The notes beneath the pieces were generated by a model. That model had not been told where the DNA came from and searched no databases. It saw only the letters and a program-made list of their open reading frames with translations. A stretch of DNA of 64,000 nt from the NCBI GenBank assembly GCA_000231825.2, contig JH720304.1, forward strand, positions 1,319,068 through 1,383,067. Direction: 5' to 3'. Below, one piece after another: positions 12,101 through 22,276 of this stretch (position 1 is the first letter of the stretch; each line of letters begins with the position of its first letter). The stretch is from Tetrahymena elliotti 4EA (lineage: Eukaryota > Ciliophora > Oligohymenophorea > Hymenostomatida > Tetrahymenidae). The translations under genes were made by a program, and so were the position numbers.

Positions 12101-13809
12101 TTTTTTGGAGGAGCTTCTCCAGCATTTTCTCCAGTTTTTGCATTCTTTTTAGAATATCTTTTCTTTCCTGTATTCTATAAAGAAGGTTAAGCTGGAAGAG
12201 TATCAGTCTAGTAATTTTAATCTGCAATATTCTCTTAGTTTTCAATTTAGTCCTAGTTATTATACTCGTATATTTATTATTACTACTATTAATTTTCCTC
12301 GTCAATATCTTATCTATTTTTATTTTAACAAGTATTTAAAAAATGAAGAAATATTAATTTTCTAATTTTTGATTTTGTTTAAAATTTATAATAAATAAAC
12401 TACTTTCTTCATACAAAATAAGAAAGTTTAAAATTAATGGATGATGTTTTTTTAATTTGATAAAAATTTTTATTTTTTTTAAATAATGTAAATAAAAAAT
12501 ACTTTCCAAACCCTAGAGCTTCATTTGAAACAAAAGTGTATGCTTAGTTTGCGATTCCGTGTCCCTAAATGAATTACTGATTTTAATTATATTATAAAAA
12601 CTGTGGTTGCTATTAAACTAAATATTTTTAATTCTGTTAGTCCAATTATTATTACATTTCTTAATTGCAAATGTTGTTTTCGTTTTGTTATGAGTTAATA
12701 TACAAAAGATTTTATTATTATTGTTACTATTAATTTTAATGTATTTGATGGATATTTTAAGGAATATTGAGAATCTATTGATTATTAATAATATCTAATT
12801 TATTGTTATTATTGCTATTGCCATCACCGAGCATTATGTTTTAAATTTAAAATTTATTTTAATCATTAAATTACTCATTTTAATACTAATTTTATTCATT
12901 TTGCTAAGTTTCTTATGGAATTTCAACCCTATTGAGCTTAATAGTTAAACCAGAAGTTTGAATATTTATACTTTTTATGCTTTTTTGTTCTTTTGGTTAC
13001 TAAACCTATTATGATTTTCTCTTTTGAATTTAAGGGATAGGTATAGGTATACTTGTACTATTGTTATTATTATCTAAGAGTTTTTCTTAAGATCTATCAT
13101 ATTAGTTAGCAATCTAAAATTCTTACTTACTTATGATGTTCATGTTACCTAATTTATCTAAATTTACAACCTACTCTTATTCCTATAATTTATATATATC
13201 TGTATATTCTGTGATTTCTTATATTGATTCTTATTAGTTTTTATCACTATTTCCTTTCTTTCCTTTTTTTGTGTTACTTGTTCCTTTTGTATTTTCTTGA
13301 GTGTTTTCTACACTCTTGCTACTTTAGTTTCTAGGCTTTTTTTACTTGGCAGAAGCTCCTGTCAAAAGCTAAGGAGGAGCTGGTGTAGCATAAGGTTCAA
13401 TAATTTAATTATTAGGGTAAATATTTTCTTGTACTACAACATTGCCTGCTAATTCAACCTAATTTTATTAATATGTAAAGTATTGATTGCTAGGATTGTC
13501 CAAATAAATTGGATTTCTTTGAGTATCATAACTATTAATCAATCCTATCTAATTATTATCAATATAGGGAGTATTGGCAGCTGTTGGATGATTCATATAT
13601 ATTTGCTGACTGAAATTGCTATTGTATTATTTTGCAGGTTCTATTATACCCTATTGTGCATACTACTAAAATTATTCTTAATAATCCATTCTGATGTCTC
13701 CTTAAGGAGTAAAAACTATTTCATTTTAAACATTTTCGTATTAAACTTTATCTACATCATATTGATGATAAAAATTAATTGCTTCGTCATTCATCTCATA
13801 AGTTTGCAT
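9107..13809 (-). CDS. Gln/Asn-rich protein with CENP-B/Psq-like HTH, three exons
   Basis: Exons 13809-12503, 12313-10602 and 10302-9107 join in phase across introns of 189 nt (12314-12502) and 299 nt (10303-10601), giving 4215 coding bases and 1404 residues. Gln and Asn runs dominate. Basic nuclear-type patches occur near residues 150-180 (AKQKKPRNQ), ~600 (PRKRAPSKKKVK) and ~1280 (PPKVKKGKGKGKG). Near residues 890-950 lies a globular block: KKRGIRDLTTEEKWDVFQ, then YRGVGRLFNMDHSTVKLL. The pattern (LT-EEK, R-FN, STV) matches the helix-turn-helix of CENP-B, Pipsqueak and pogo/Tigger transposases. No DDE catalytic core was seen. Likely a nuclear DNA-binding protein; its role is unknown. The ATG at 13809 is the first in-frame Met of the clean coding stretch. 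Confidence 0.8.
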
Positions 13810-14444
13810 ATTTATTTGATTGACCTCATCTTTAGCTATTTAATTACTATTTACTATTTTGCTATTTTGCTTTCCTTTTTTATAAAAATATTTTTTTTAG
13901 TTTTTTCTTTTCAGGCTTTTTGAAAAGTATAAAAATCTGTGAAGATATGCTCTTATCTAATCTGACTCTCAAAAATATGGAACTATTTTTCTGGGAAACA
14001 TAAAAATGGTGTTTTTTCATCATCAATGTTTAAGTAAGAAATCGCTCAATATTGTTTTCTTGTTAAAAAAGTACTCAACCACTTATTTTAAATTCACCAC
14101 TAATAAATTAGCATACAAAAAAAGAGGGAGGGTAAAGGAAGAAAATTATTTAAAATATAGACTCCTCTCTCGCGCCTAAAAGAAAAATTTATAAAATGAC
14201 AATTTTAAACAAAAGTGTAATTGAAAAGGCTGCTTTCTTGATCAATAGATGAAAATAAAAGGCTTAAAAAAAAGAAGAAGGTTTGTAAAGTAAGCTTAAA
14301 AGAAAAGTGAAAATGAGTGTAAATAAAGTAGCTCTAATATTCAAAATTTTAAAAATAAGAGACTTTTTATTATTTTTTTCACTATTTTAAAAAGAAAAGC
14401 TGATTTGATTCAATTAGAGTTTAAACTTCTTTGTTTTTCTTATT

Positions 14445-14585
14445 CACAGAAAAATAATCTAATGTATTGCCATTCATTCATTGATAAATTAAATAAATAA
14501 ATGAATTATCTATCCATTCACCCACTCACTCATCCAATCAATAAATAGATTGATAGATAAAGAGATAATTAGATACAAAGATATC
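14445..14585. repeat. Degenerate tetranucleotide repeat patch
   Basis: Runs of ATTCATTC, AATAAATAAATGA, CATTCACCCACTCACTCATCC and AATAGATTGATAGATAAAGA occur back to back. Simple-sequence DNA without coding character. Confidence 0.7.
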
Positions 14586-15414
14586 TAATTCTCATCAAAA
14601 TTTAAGAAATTAGATTCAATTTTATTTCTAAAGTAGAAAATATTTAGACTTTTTAAAATATAATTCAGGCTAGAATTCAGCAAATATTTTATTTGTTTGT
14701 ACCTATGCTTATATTTTTGAAATTCATTCTTTATTTTTAAGTATCACTAGAAACTTATAAGCTTATTCTCATAAAAATTGATAAGAGAGTTTCTAATTCA
14801 TATGATTTTGCTTACAAAATATATTTTTAATAAGCTTACTTGCAAAATAAATACTAAACCTTTGAATTTGTTGTACAAACAAATATATTTAGATTTGGTT
14901 ACCAATACGAATGAATATATTTATTTATTTTGTCTCTTCATTTAAAATAATATTTGTTGAAGTAATATTTGCATCATGTTGTTAGTTTAAAAGATTTACT
15001 TGCTGTTAAGTATTGCAAGAAATAAAAATCTAAGATATCTTAAATGGCCTTAAATTTATAAATTTATAAATTTAAGAGCAAGAAAGTTAATTCAAAAGAA
15101 GATTTGGATAATAATGAACAAAAGCATGCAAATGATATAAAAATACTCCATTTTAGTCATTTTTAAAGTGAGAATTATGAGAGAAAATCTATTAATATTT
15201 GTTACGAAAATAAGCTAACTAAAAATTAATACAAATTAAGTAATAAATATTTACTTATACACAAAATCTATGCAATATTTTTGCTATACTTCTAAAAAAT
15301 GAAATTACTAAATTGGTGTTGTTTATTCCAGTTCGTTGGTTATTCTTTATATGTAATTTAAGAACAGCTAGAAGGGAGATTAAAATATATTACCCTTCAA
15401 TAAGATTTATTTAA

Positions 15415-15585
15415 TTTATGAATGATTGATTGGCTGTAAGAAAAAAATAAATTGAAATTTCTTTCTTTCTATTGATATTGATTGATTGAAAATATCTATC
15501 TATCAATCAAAATACCTATCATTTATTTATTGAATGATTATTAGATAGATGCTTATTTAATTCAATGAATGAATGAAAGAGGAGT
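15415..15585. repeat. Degenerate ATTG/GATA tetranucleotide repeat patch
   Basis: Mixed ATTGATTG, ATCTATCTATCAATCAA, TTATTTATTGAATG and AATGAATGAATG runs. Similar patches recur near 16140-16280 and 16435-16490, inside and after the first copy of the duplicated unit. Confidence 0.7.
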
Positions 15586-15689
15586 TATTAAAATTTAAAA
15601 TTTATGATGGGGAGGTTTTTTGTGTATAATGTAAGTAAAATAATAAAGATTGGTTTGGGTAAATAAATAAATAGAATAACCCAAAGCAA

Positions 15690-17010
15690 GCAAGTAAGTA
15701 AGTTAGCCAGTAAAAATGAAAGTAATGTAACTTTTATTGAAAATAAATAATAAAATCTAAATGATAGATAATTTGGTCTAGCAAGGAAGTGGTGGTTTGG
15801 ATAAAAAGAAAGTTATAACTTGAAATTTGGTATGAATGTATGTATGCATGTATGTATTTGAGAGGTGAATAATTGAGGATTTAGTCAGATAAAAAATAAA
15901 GAAAGGAGAGTGTATTTAAAAATAAAGAATACCTTTACGAGATTGTCTTTTTTATTTTATTTCAGGTTATTAACTTGGCTGCTGAAGTTATTATTAATCC
16001 TAGTCAATGTCGATTTTACTAAAATAATCATCTTACTAAATTTAAGTATTCATCCCACCTTCTTAATTTCTATTTTATTTTATTTATCAAGTTGGGTGTA
16101 GCTGCGGGAAGTCAAAGTTAGATCAATAATGTTTTATCTAATATATTTATTTATTGATTTATGGATGATAGATTAAGCTCTTTGATTGAAAGATAGATAC
16201 TTTACAGAGGGTAATCAATGTATTAAGAAAGAATGAATGAATAAATAAATGATAGATGGTTTTCCAAATTAATATCAATCAATCTTTGTGATCAAATTGA
16301 TGAGTCTCTTTATTTTGGTTTTTCTTTCTTTTTTTCTTGTTTTCTTTTGTTGCAATTTTTTTCCCTTTCTTTCAATAAAAAAAAATTTTCTTTTATTTAT
16401 AATTCCCCGCCCCACTTTTTCTCTCCCCACTATATATCTATAATCATTCATTCATAAATAAATACATAAATACATACTTATATATAAGGAAATAAATATT
16501 TCAATAATTGCGCGACTTCTTAAAAATTATCTAATTTAATTTAATTAACTACATTCAATTTTTCTTATTTTTATTAAGAGATGTGTCTCTCCATCTCTTC
16601 TTCCATTTTTTTCTGCTCTTTCTACAGCAGACGCTTTAAACAATCCATTAAATAAATCTCTATTTTTTTTACACAAAATAACCAAAATAATTTTCACAAA
16701 ATAAATCCTTTGCTTTGAATCTTTTTTATTTTTTAACTTAAAAAGAAATAATAAAGAAGCTTAAGTTTTTCTTAATAAAAAAACCTTATTGATATTAAAA
16801 TTTTTGGTGATTCAAATAAGAATGCTTGTTTCTTATGGAGGATAAATTGATTGATTTAAAATTTTTTTTTTGAGTAGTTTTTACTCTCTAATCTTTTTTC
16901 TCACTTGTTCAAAGAAAGAAATTTATTTATTTATCGACTGATTTTAGGCTTTCTACTTTTTTCTTTTATTACAATTTACATTTGCTTTTTTTTAAATATA
17001 TGAGCACTTT
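15690..17010 (+). repeat. Copy 1 of a diverged non-coding direct duplication
   Basis: This stretch shares an ordered series of similar blocks with 19680-20770. The anchors are ATGAAAGTAATGTAA (15716), TTTGAGAGGTGAATAATTGA (15857), AAAGAATACCTTTACGAGAT (15923), TTATTAACTTGGCTGCTGAA (15966), GTTGGGTGTAGCTG, the T/C-rich TTTTTCTTTCTTTTTTTC tract, TATAATTCCCC, TTTCTGCTCTTTC and GGTGATTCAAATAAGAATG (16805). Order and orientation are kept. No gene is recognised in it. Confidence 0.75.
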
Positions 17011-19679
17011 TATTTTCAAAAAGCCAAGGAAATACTAAAAATGCATCTTGATTAAGGTTTAATTTTTTACTTGATAGACATTTTTATCATATTTCATTTA
17101 ATAATTTTAATTTAAATCAATTTAAATTACCCATTACAAATATAACTTTGTGATATTAACTCCCACAAATCATTTCAACTATTTTATTTTTCAATTTTAG
17201 ATCTTTTACCCATCTTACTCTTTATATTATTTAATGGATTTAATACTTATCTATATCACTTCTTTAATATCCACCCATAAAAAAACAATCAAACAAATAA
17301 ATATATAGCAATCTATATTAATTAGTAATATAAATGAAAATAACTTCATAAATTTATATTCAAACAAGCAAGCAAAATTTGGGGGATTTTGATTTTTACA
17401 TTTTAATTTGTTTAACAGTATTAAAATGAGATACTCCCAATTTAATAAATTTAATTACATGCAACTAACTAAGTAATTAGCCAGTACATCTAATATTCTA
17501 ATTCATCTCTCATTTTTGTAACTTTGCTCTTTCTCGCTTTCAACCTAATTTTCCTAAGTGATATATTTGGCTCTAAGATCATTCTTATTCTTAGGCAATA
17601 ATTAAAATAATCTGTCACAATATAATGAAATTATTGAAAACTGACGTCTTATTATTATTTACAAACCTAGTGATTTAAATCCTTTAATTTCTTTCAATAT
17701 TATTTCTTTTTAAGTTACAAAGTATTGCAAGCATTTATCTAAATTAACTGAGCAATCAAAAAATCCAAAATAATAATAAAATGTAAAAATATTATTTTTA
17801 CAATTTAAAGTATAGCATAACCTTTCTGATTATTCTCATCATCATTTTTATATAATTTATGACTATTTTAGCCCATATAATTTAAATTAATTCATTGGTA
17901 AAAAGATATTAATCAACTAGAAATATCATTTATGTAGTTTTTTATCAAAATCAATTATTATCAATTTTTTTTCTTATTGTTTTATTAATAATAAATAATT
18001 TTTTAATTTATAAATATTAGATTTATTAGAAATCATAATTATAAATATATTATTTAAAATATTAATTGATTTATTAGATTTTGATGAAATTGGAAAAATG
18101 AATCTCTACTTTAAAAAATAAATATTAATCAATGAGATGTAATTAAAAAAAATAAATGTAAACACAAAAAATATTTGATACATTTAAATATTTGATGCTT
18201 TTAATTATTTAAAATGAAAGATTTTATTTAGAATTAACTTTAAAATATCAAAAAAGAAGTAAATGTATTTATTAAAGGATTTATTTTTATGATATTTGAA
18301 TTAACTTAAAGAAATGAAAATACCTTTTTATTTGAAATGAAATTTTTTCAAAAAATTAGAAATAAATTTGAAAATTATTCTTTCAAACAAAGATTTTAAT
18401 TTGATTGGTCATATTTTATCTGAGAGAAACCAATGTTAATTTTATATATTTTATTTATCTCATGATTTATTATTAGTTTAGAAAAAAATCTTATTTATGT
18501 CTATTTTCTTTTATTTTTTAGAGAAAAAAAATAGAGAAGTAAATAAGAACTAAATAAAACTAAAAAATACTTAAAAAAATGGAGAAAATAGACTGAATTT
18601 TATAAAGTAAACCTTATTTAATTTCAAACAAAAGGTAAATATCTATTTTTAGTTTTTAAATTGCAGATGATAAATAATAGATTTTTATTTAAATTAATTT
18701 GAATTAATTTACAAGTCAAAAATCTAAAAATAATATTTTTTATTTAATTTTCAGTACAAAAAATTAAATAATCCCAATCTTTTTTATTAATTCAAGTAAA
18801 GTTTTTTAATAAGATAAACTTTTATGATAGAAAAGGATTTCTCTAAAATTCATTATTTTAATTATTTCTTTGCTAATTTCTTGATTTATTTATTTAGATC
18901 ATAGTAAATCAAATTCAATAAAATATTTTCTAATATTGACTGAGACATAAATTAACCATAACATTTTTTGAGAAATATTTTTGATATTAATTTTGCTGAG
19001 TTAGCTGGTAATATTTAAATTTAATTATCTTAGATTTTTATTTATTATAGTAGGATAAAATGATATATTTTTTTACCAATTAAAACTATTCTAGTAGTTA
19101 AGTAAATGTTAATCTTTCAATTACCATTTAATAAAAAACCCTAAGAATTAGGTATATTTAATTTCTTAAAAAATATTATTTTCCATTAATCAGTATTAGG
19201 ATTTTATATTTATTCATTGCTTTATTTAAATAGTCAGTAATCTTCAGTGTCTTAAGTCTCTATTTAAATCAAAGGGATATTAATACACCATCTATGTTTT
19301 TTAGGTATTAATTAATGAAATTTATAGTCAATCAAATCATCAATCAACCTTTGTTAATTCTGATTGCTAAAAAAAGTAGGTTAAATCATCTAATATAACT
19401 TAAGTAATATACAATTGAAATTCAGTAATGTTTATGAATAAATTTAAGAAATAGAGAGTTATTAAAAGCTTAAATTTTTACTAAACTTTCCTTTTAATAA
19501 TCTTTTAAATCTATTTTACTGATTATCTCTTTTAAAGACCAAGATATAAATTAAAATATACTTTTAAATAACAAATTTTATAAATTAGTTCAGATATTTG
19601 TTTGTTTTTCAAACTCAATCTTAAAGAAATAATTTTTTCCCCTAATTTTTTTTCCCAGTAAATCACCTTAAATAAACAA
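17011..19679. other. Gene-free A+T-rich stretch between duplicated units
   Basis: About 2.7 kb of very A+T-rich DNA without a supportable open frame on either strand. There are no terminal inverted repeats or transposase fragments that I could recognise. Confidence 0.5.
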
Positions 19680-20770
19680 ACAAAGAAGTGAAGTAAATGA
19701 AAGTAATGTAAATAAATTTTTTATAATTTGGCAAAGTTAGCAAGTATTGTGTTGACTAAAAAGAAAGTTGTTAGCATGTATATATATATATTTGAGAGGT
19801 GAATAATTGAGGAATTATAGATAAAAAATAAACAAATTATTTAAGCATAAAGAATACCTTTATGAGATAGTCTTTTTTATTTAATTCAATTATTAACTTG
19901 GCTTCTGAAATCACTATTAATGATAGCCTATGTTCTCTTATTTATCTAGTTGGGTATTACTGTGGAATGGAAGATTGATTGATAATGTTTTATTTTATAT
20001 ATTTATTTATCAGCTAATAAAAAGATGGATATTCAATAGAAAGATTAAATAAATGATAGATATTTTTTTAAATTAATAGCAAACAATTTTAGTGATAAAC
20101 TGATGAGTTGAGTTTGTTTATTTTGATTTTTCTTTCTTTTTTTTTTCATGTTTTCGTTTGTTCAATTTTTTTCAGTTTGTTTCAATAAACAAAATTCTTT
20201 TATTGATAATTCCCCTCTACGCTTGTTTTTTCCACTCTCTTTACCAATCTCATTCATGAATTGGGTGACTTTTAATTTCATCATCTCAACTATAAAGTAC
20301 ATACAATTTTATTTAATGTATCTCTACTTCATTTATTCCATTTTTTCTTTTTCTGCTCTTTCCTCAAGAAACACTTTAAAAAATCTTGAAATTACTCATT
20401 TGGTGAAATCTAGATTATTTTAACCTAAAAAGATGAATCAATTTTAAGAAAACAAATATTTTGATTTGACCCTTTTTTTTAATAGATGAACAAACAGTAT
20501 AAGTGCTTGCTACAAATTTTTCTAATAATATTGGTGATTCAAATAAGAATGATTGCTTTTTATGAATTCTTATGAAAAATACATAGTCAGATTTACAATT
20601 TTCATTTACCGAATGAAAATCATTTCTGTATTTCTCTTTTTTTAAAAAAAGAAAAATTTTATTAATTTACTGATTTGATAGGAAATCAATCTTCTTTTTT
20701 CTTTAATGACTACTTACATTTGTGTCTTTTTAAATATATAAGAGTAATTATATTTATTTATAAAAATTAA
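19680..20770 (+). repeat. Copy 2 of a diverged non-coding direct duplication
   Basis: Counterpart of 15690-17010. The anchors recur in the same order: ATGAAAGTAATGTAA (19698), TTTGAGAGGTGAATAATTGA (19792), AAAGAATACCTTTATGAGAT (19849), TTATTAACTTGGCTTCTGAA (19890), GTTGGGTATTACTGTGG, the T/C-rich tract, TAATTCCCC, TTTCTGCTCTTTC and GGTGATTCAAATAAGAATG (20533). It is about 230 bases shorter, through several small deletions, and ends just before the broken Cys-rich membrane-protein gene, so it may be that gene's 5' flank. Confidence 0.75.
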
Positions 20771-20796
20771 TACATAATAAACATAAAAACAAAAAA

Positions 20797-21740
20797 ATGG
20801 AAAAAAAATATTCATAATAATAACTTAAAAGCTATTGAATACAATATTGAGGCTAATATAGTCTATATTGATTCAGAATCTCTCTCTGCTTCTTCTAACA
20901 CAGAAAAGGCTCATTAATAATTGAACCCTCCCTCAAAATTTCTCATTAGACACAAAAAGAAATGTATTACTTTAGCCATTTTTGTGATTGCCTTAGCTAT
21001 CACTATACCCCTAGTCACTATGAAAATTTTGAAAGACAAAGAATCAGATCTTAGAAAATATGAAATATCTATGAAGAAGTAAGAAGGAGCAAAGCTATAT
21101 GTCTAAGCTTATGCAGATGAGCAAGATTAACAGCATGCTCTAATTGATTCGGGTCACAAGCCAATAGATAAGTGAAATAACAGAAAATCAACAAAAAGAA
21201 TACTGTTAAAATATTGTGTTTGAATAAAATATTTTTTCAAAATGTGGTGGCTAAAATCAATGGCGTTAAGTTACTTAATTGAGTGACAGATCTGATTCCA
21301 ACATTGATACTTCTAATGAAATTAGAATTGAAGAAGAAAATGAACTCCAAACAAATAATCGTGAATTTATATCAAGATAAGAAGTATCAGAAGTGGTTAG
21401 CCAGTTGAAAGGAAGAAACTTACTCTCAGTTGATAAGTCAACAGAAAAATCATGGTGTGGAGGAACAGTTGAAGTCAAAAGGACATATCAAGAATCAAAA
21501 GTTTGCTACCCTAGAATTAGTTGCAGCTGGAGAAGAGGATGTAAAACAAGTTGGGATTGTAAGACAATTACTTTATTTTCTTTTACTTCTAAAAAATGTG
21601 TTGTACCTTGCTAGACTGTCTCGTGATAATTATAGAAATGTATTTAACCTGATTGCAACTGTGCTGATATTTACTGTGCATATGGCTATATTAATTAATG
21701 TACATGCAAAAACCCCCCTTAGTGGACAGTTTTAGAGATT
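20797..21740 (+). pseudogene. Broken gene for a single-pass, Cys-rich membrane protein
   Basis: From ATG 20797 the frame slips in an A-run after five bases. The next frame gives an acidic/Ser-rich N-terminus, RHKKKC, a membrane segment (CITLAIFVIALAITIPLVTM) and a charged stretch, ending at TGA 21173-21175. A frame one base over is open from about 21155 and continues with EYCQNIVF and SKCGG, an acidic Ser/Glu region and then a Cys-rich block (SWCGGTV, SKVCYPRISCSWRRGCK, SWDCK, KKCVVPC) up to TGA 21624-21626. In the same frame beyond that TGA, KCIQPDCNCADIYC and QCTCKN continue the Cys-rich pattern. The simplest reading is a decaying type II membrane-protein gene with two frameshifts and one nonsense codon. 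I do not recognise the family. Confidence 0.6.
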
Positions 21741-22276
21741 ATAATTTTTTTTAAAGAGTATTTATCTCCATATTTTTTGTCAAGTAATATTTTATTTTAG
21801 ACATTTTTAGAATCTTTAAAAATTAAATTTATGTTTTAATAAACTTGAGTTTGGATGGATAGCAAAGAAAAAGTCAGAAAGAATAATTTTTTACTTAAAA
21901 TTGAGAAAATTGAAAATGAATATTGATTGTTTTTTAAAAGAAAAAGTTAAAAATAGAATTTAAATATACACACAAATAGAGGAAAATTTAAAAAGTAAAA
22001 AAAGAAAAGTATAGCTTATTTAAAAGAATAATTTGTAATAGTTTTCAAAAAATTTATTCATAATTCTTCAAAATTTAATTAATGTTTTAACATAGAGTTG
22101 ATCAAAATTTCATTCAAAGCTTTTTGCTTTTTGTTAAAAAAATAATTTGTTTTGAGTTAGAGTTAGTTAGTTATTCATTAATTATCTATCTTTATCTATT
22201 AAGGCTCAATTATTTTCTCATCTAAAAATTTATCTAGTCCTTTTTACTAGTAATAATTCAAAATTTAATGATTCTA
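21741..22276. other. Intergenic spacer
   Basis: A+T-rich DNA between the 3' ends of a plus-strand broken gene and a minus-strand gene. It contains a short TTAGTTAGTTA/TCTATCTTTATCTAT patch near 22160-22200 and no gene. Confidence 0.55.

Larger units (their letters stand above)
13810..15680. other. Gene-poor spacer with tetranucleotide repeats
   Basis: Upstream region of the HTH gene. It contains patches of ATTC/GATA/AATG short repeats and no recognised gene. The GC-richer spot CTCTCTCGCGCC near 14164-14175 stands out. Confidence 0.55.

Noticed and set aside
13483..13923. 146-codon plus-strand hydrophobic frame
   Set aside because: Antisense of exon 1 of the same HTH gene; the opposite strand gives a spliceable, continuous Gln-rich protein.
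15910..16101. Hydrophobic plus-strand frame in copy 1 of the duplicated unit
   Set aside because: The homologous part of copy 2 does not keep the frame or residues, so the conservation is not protein-driven.
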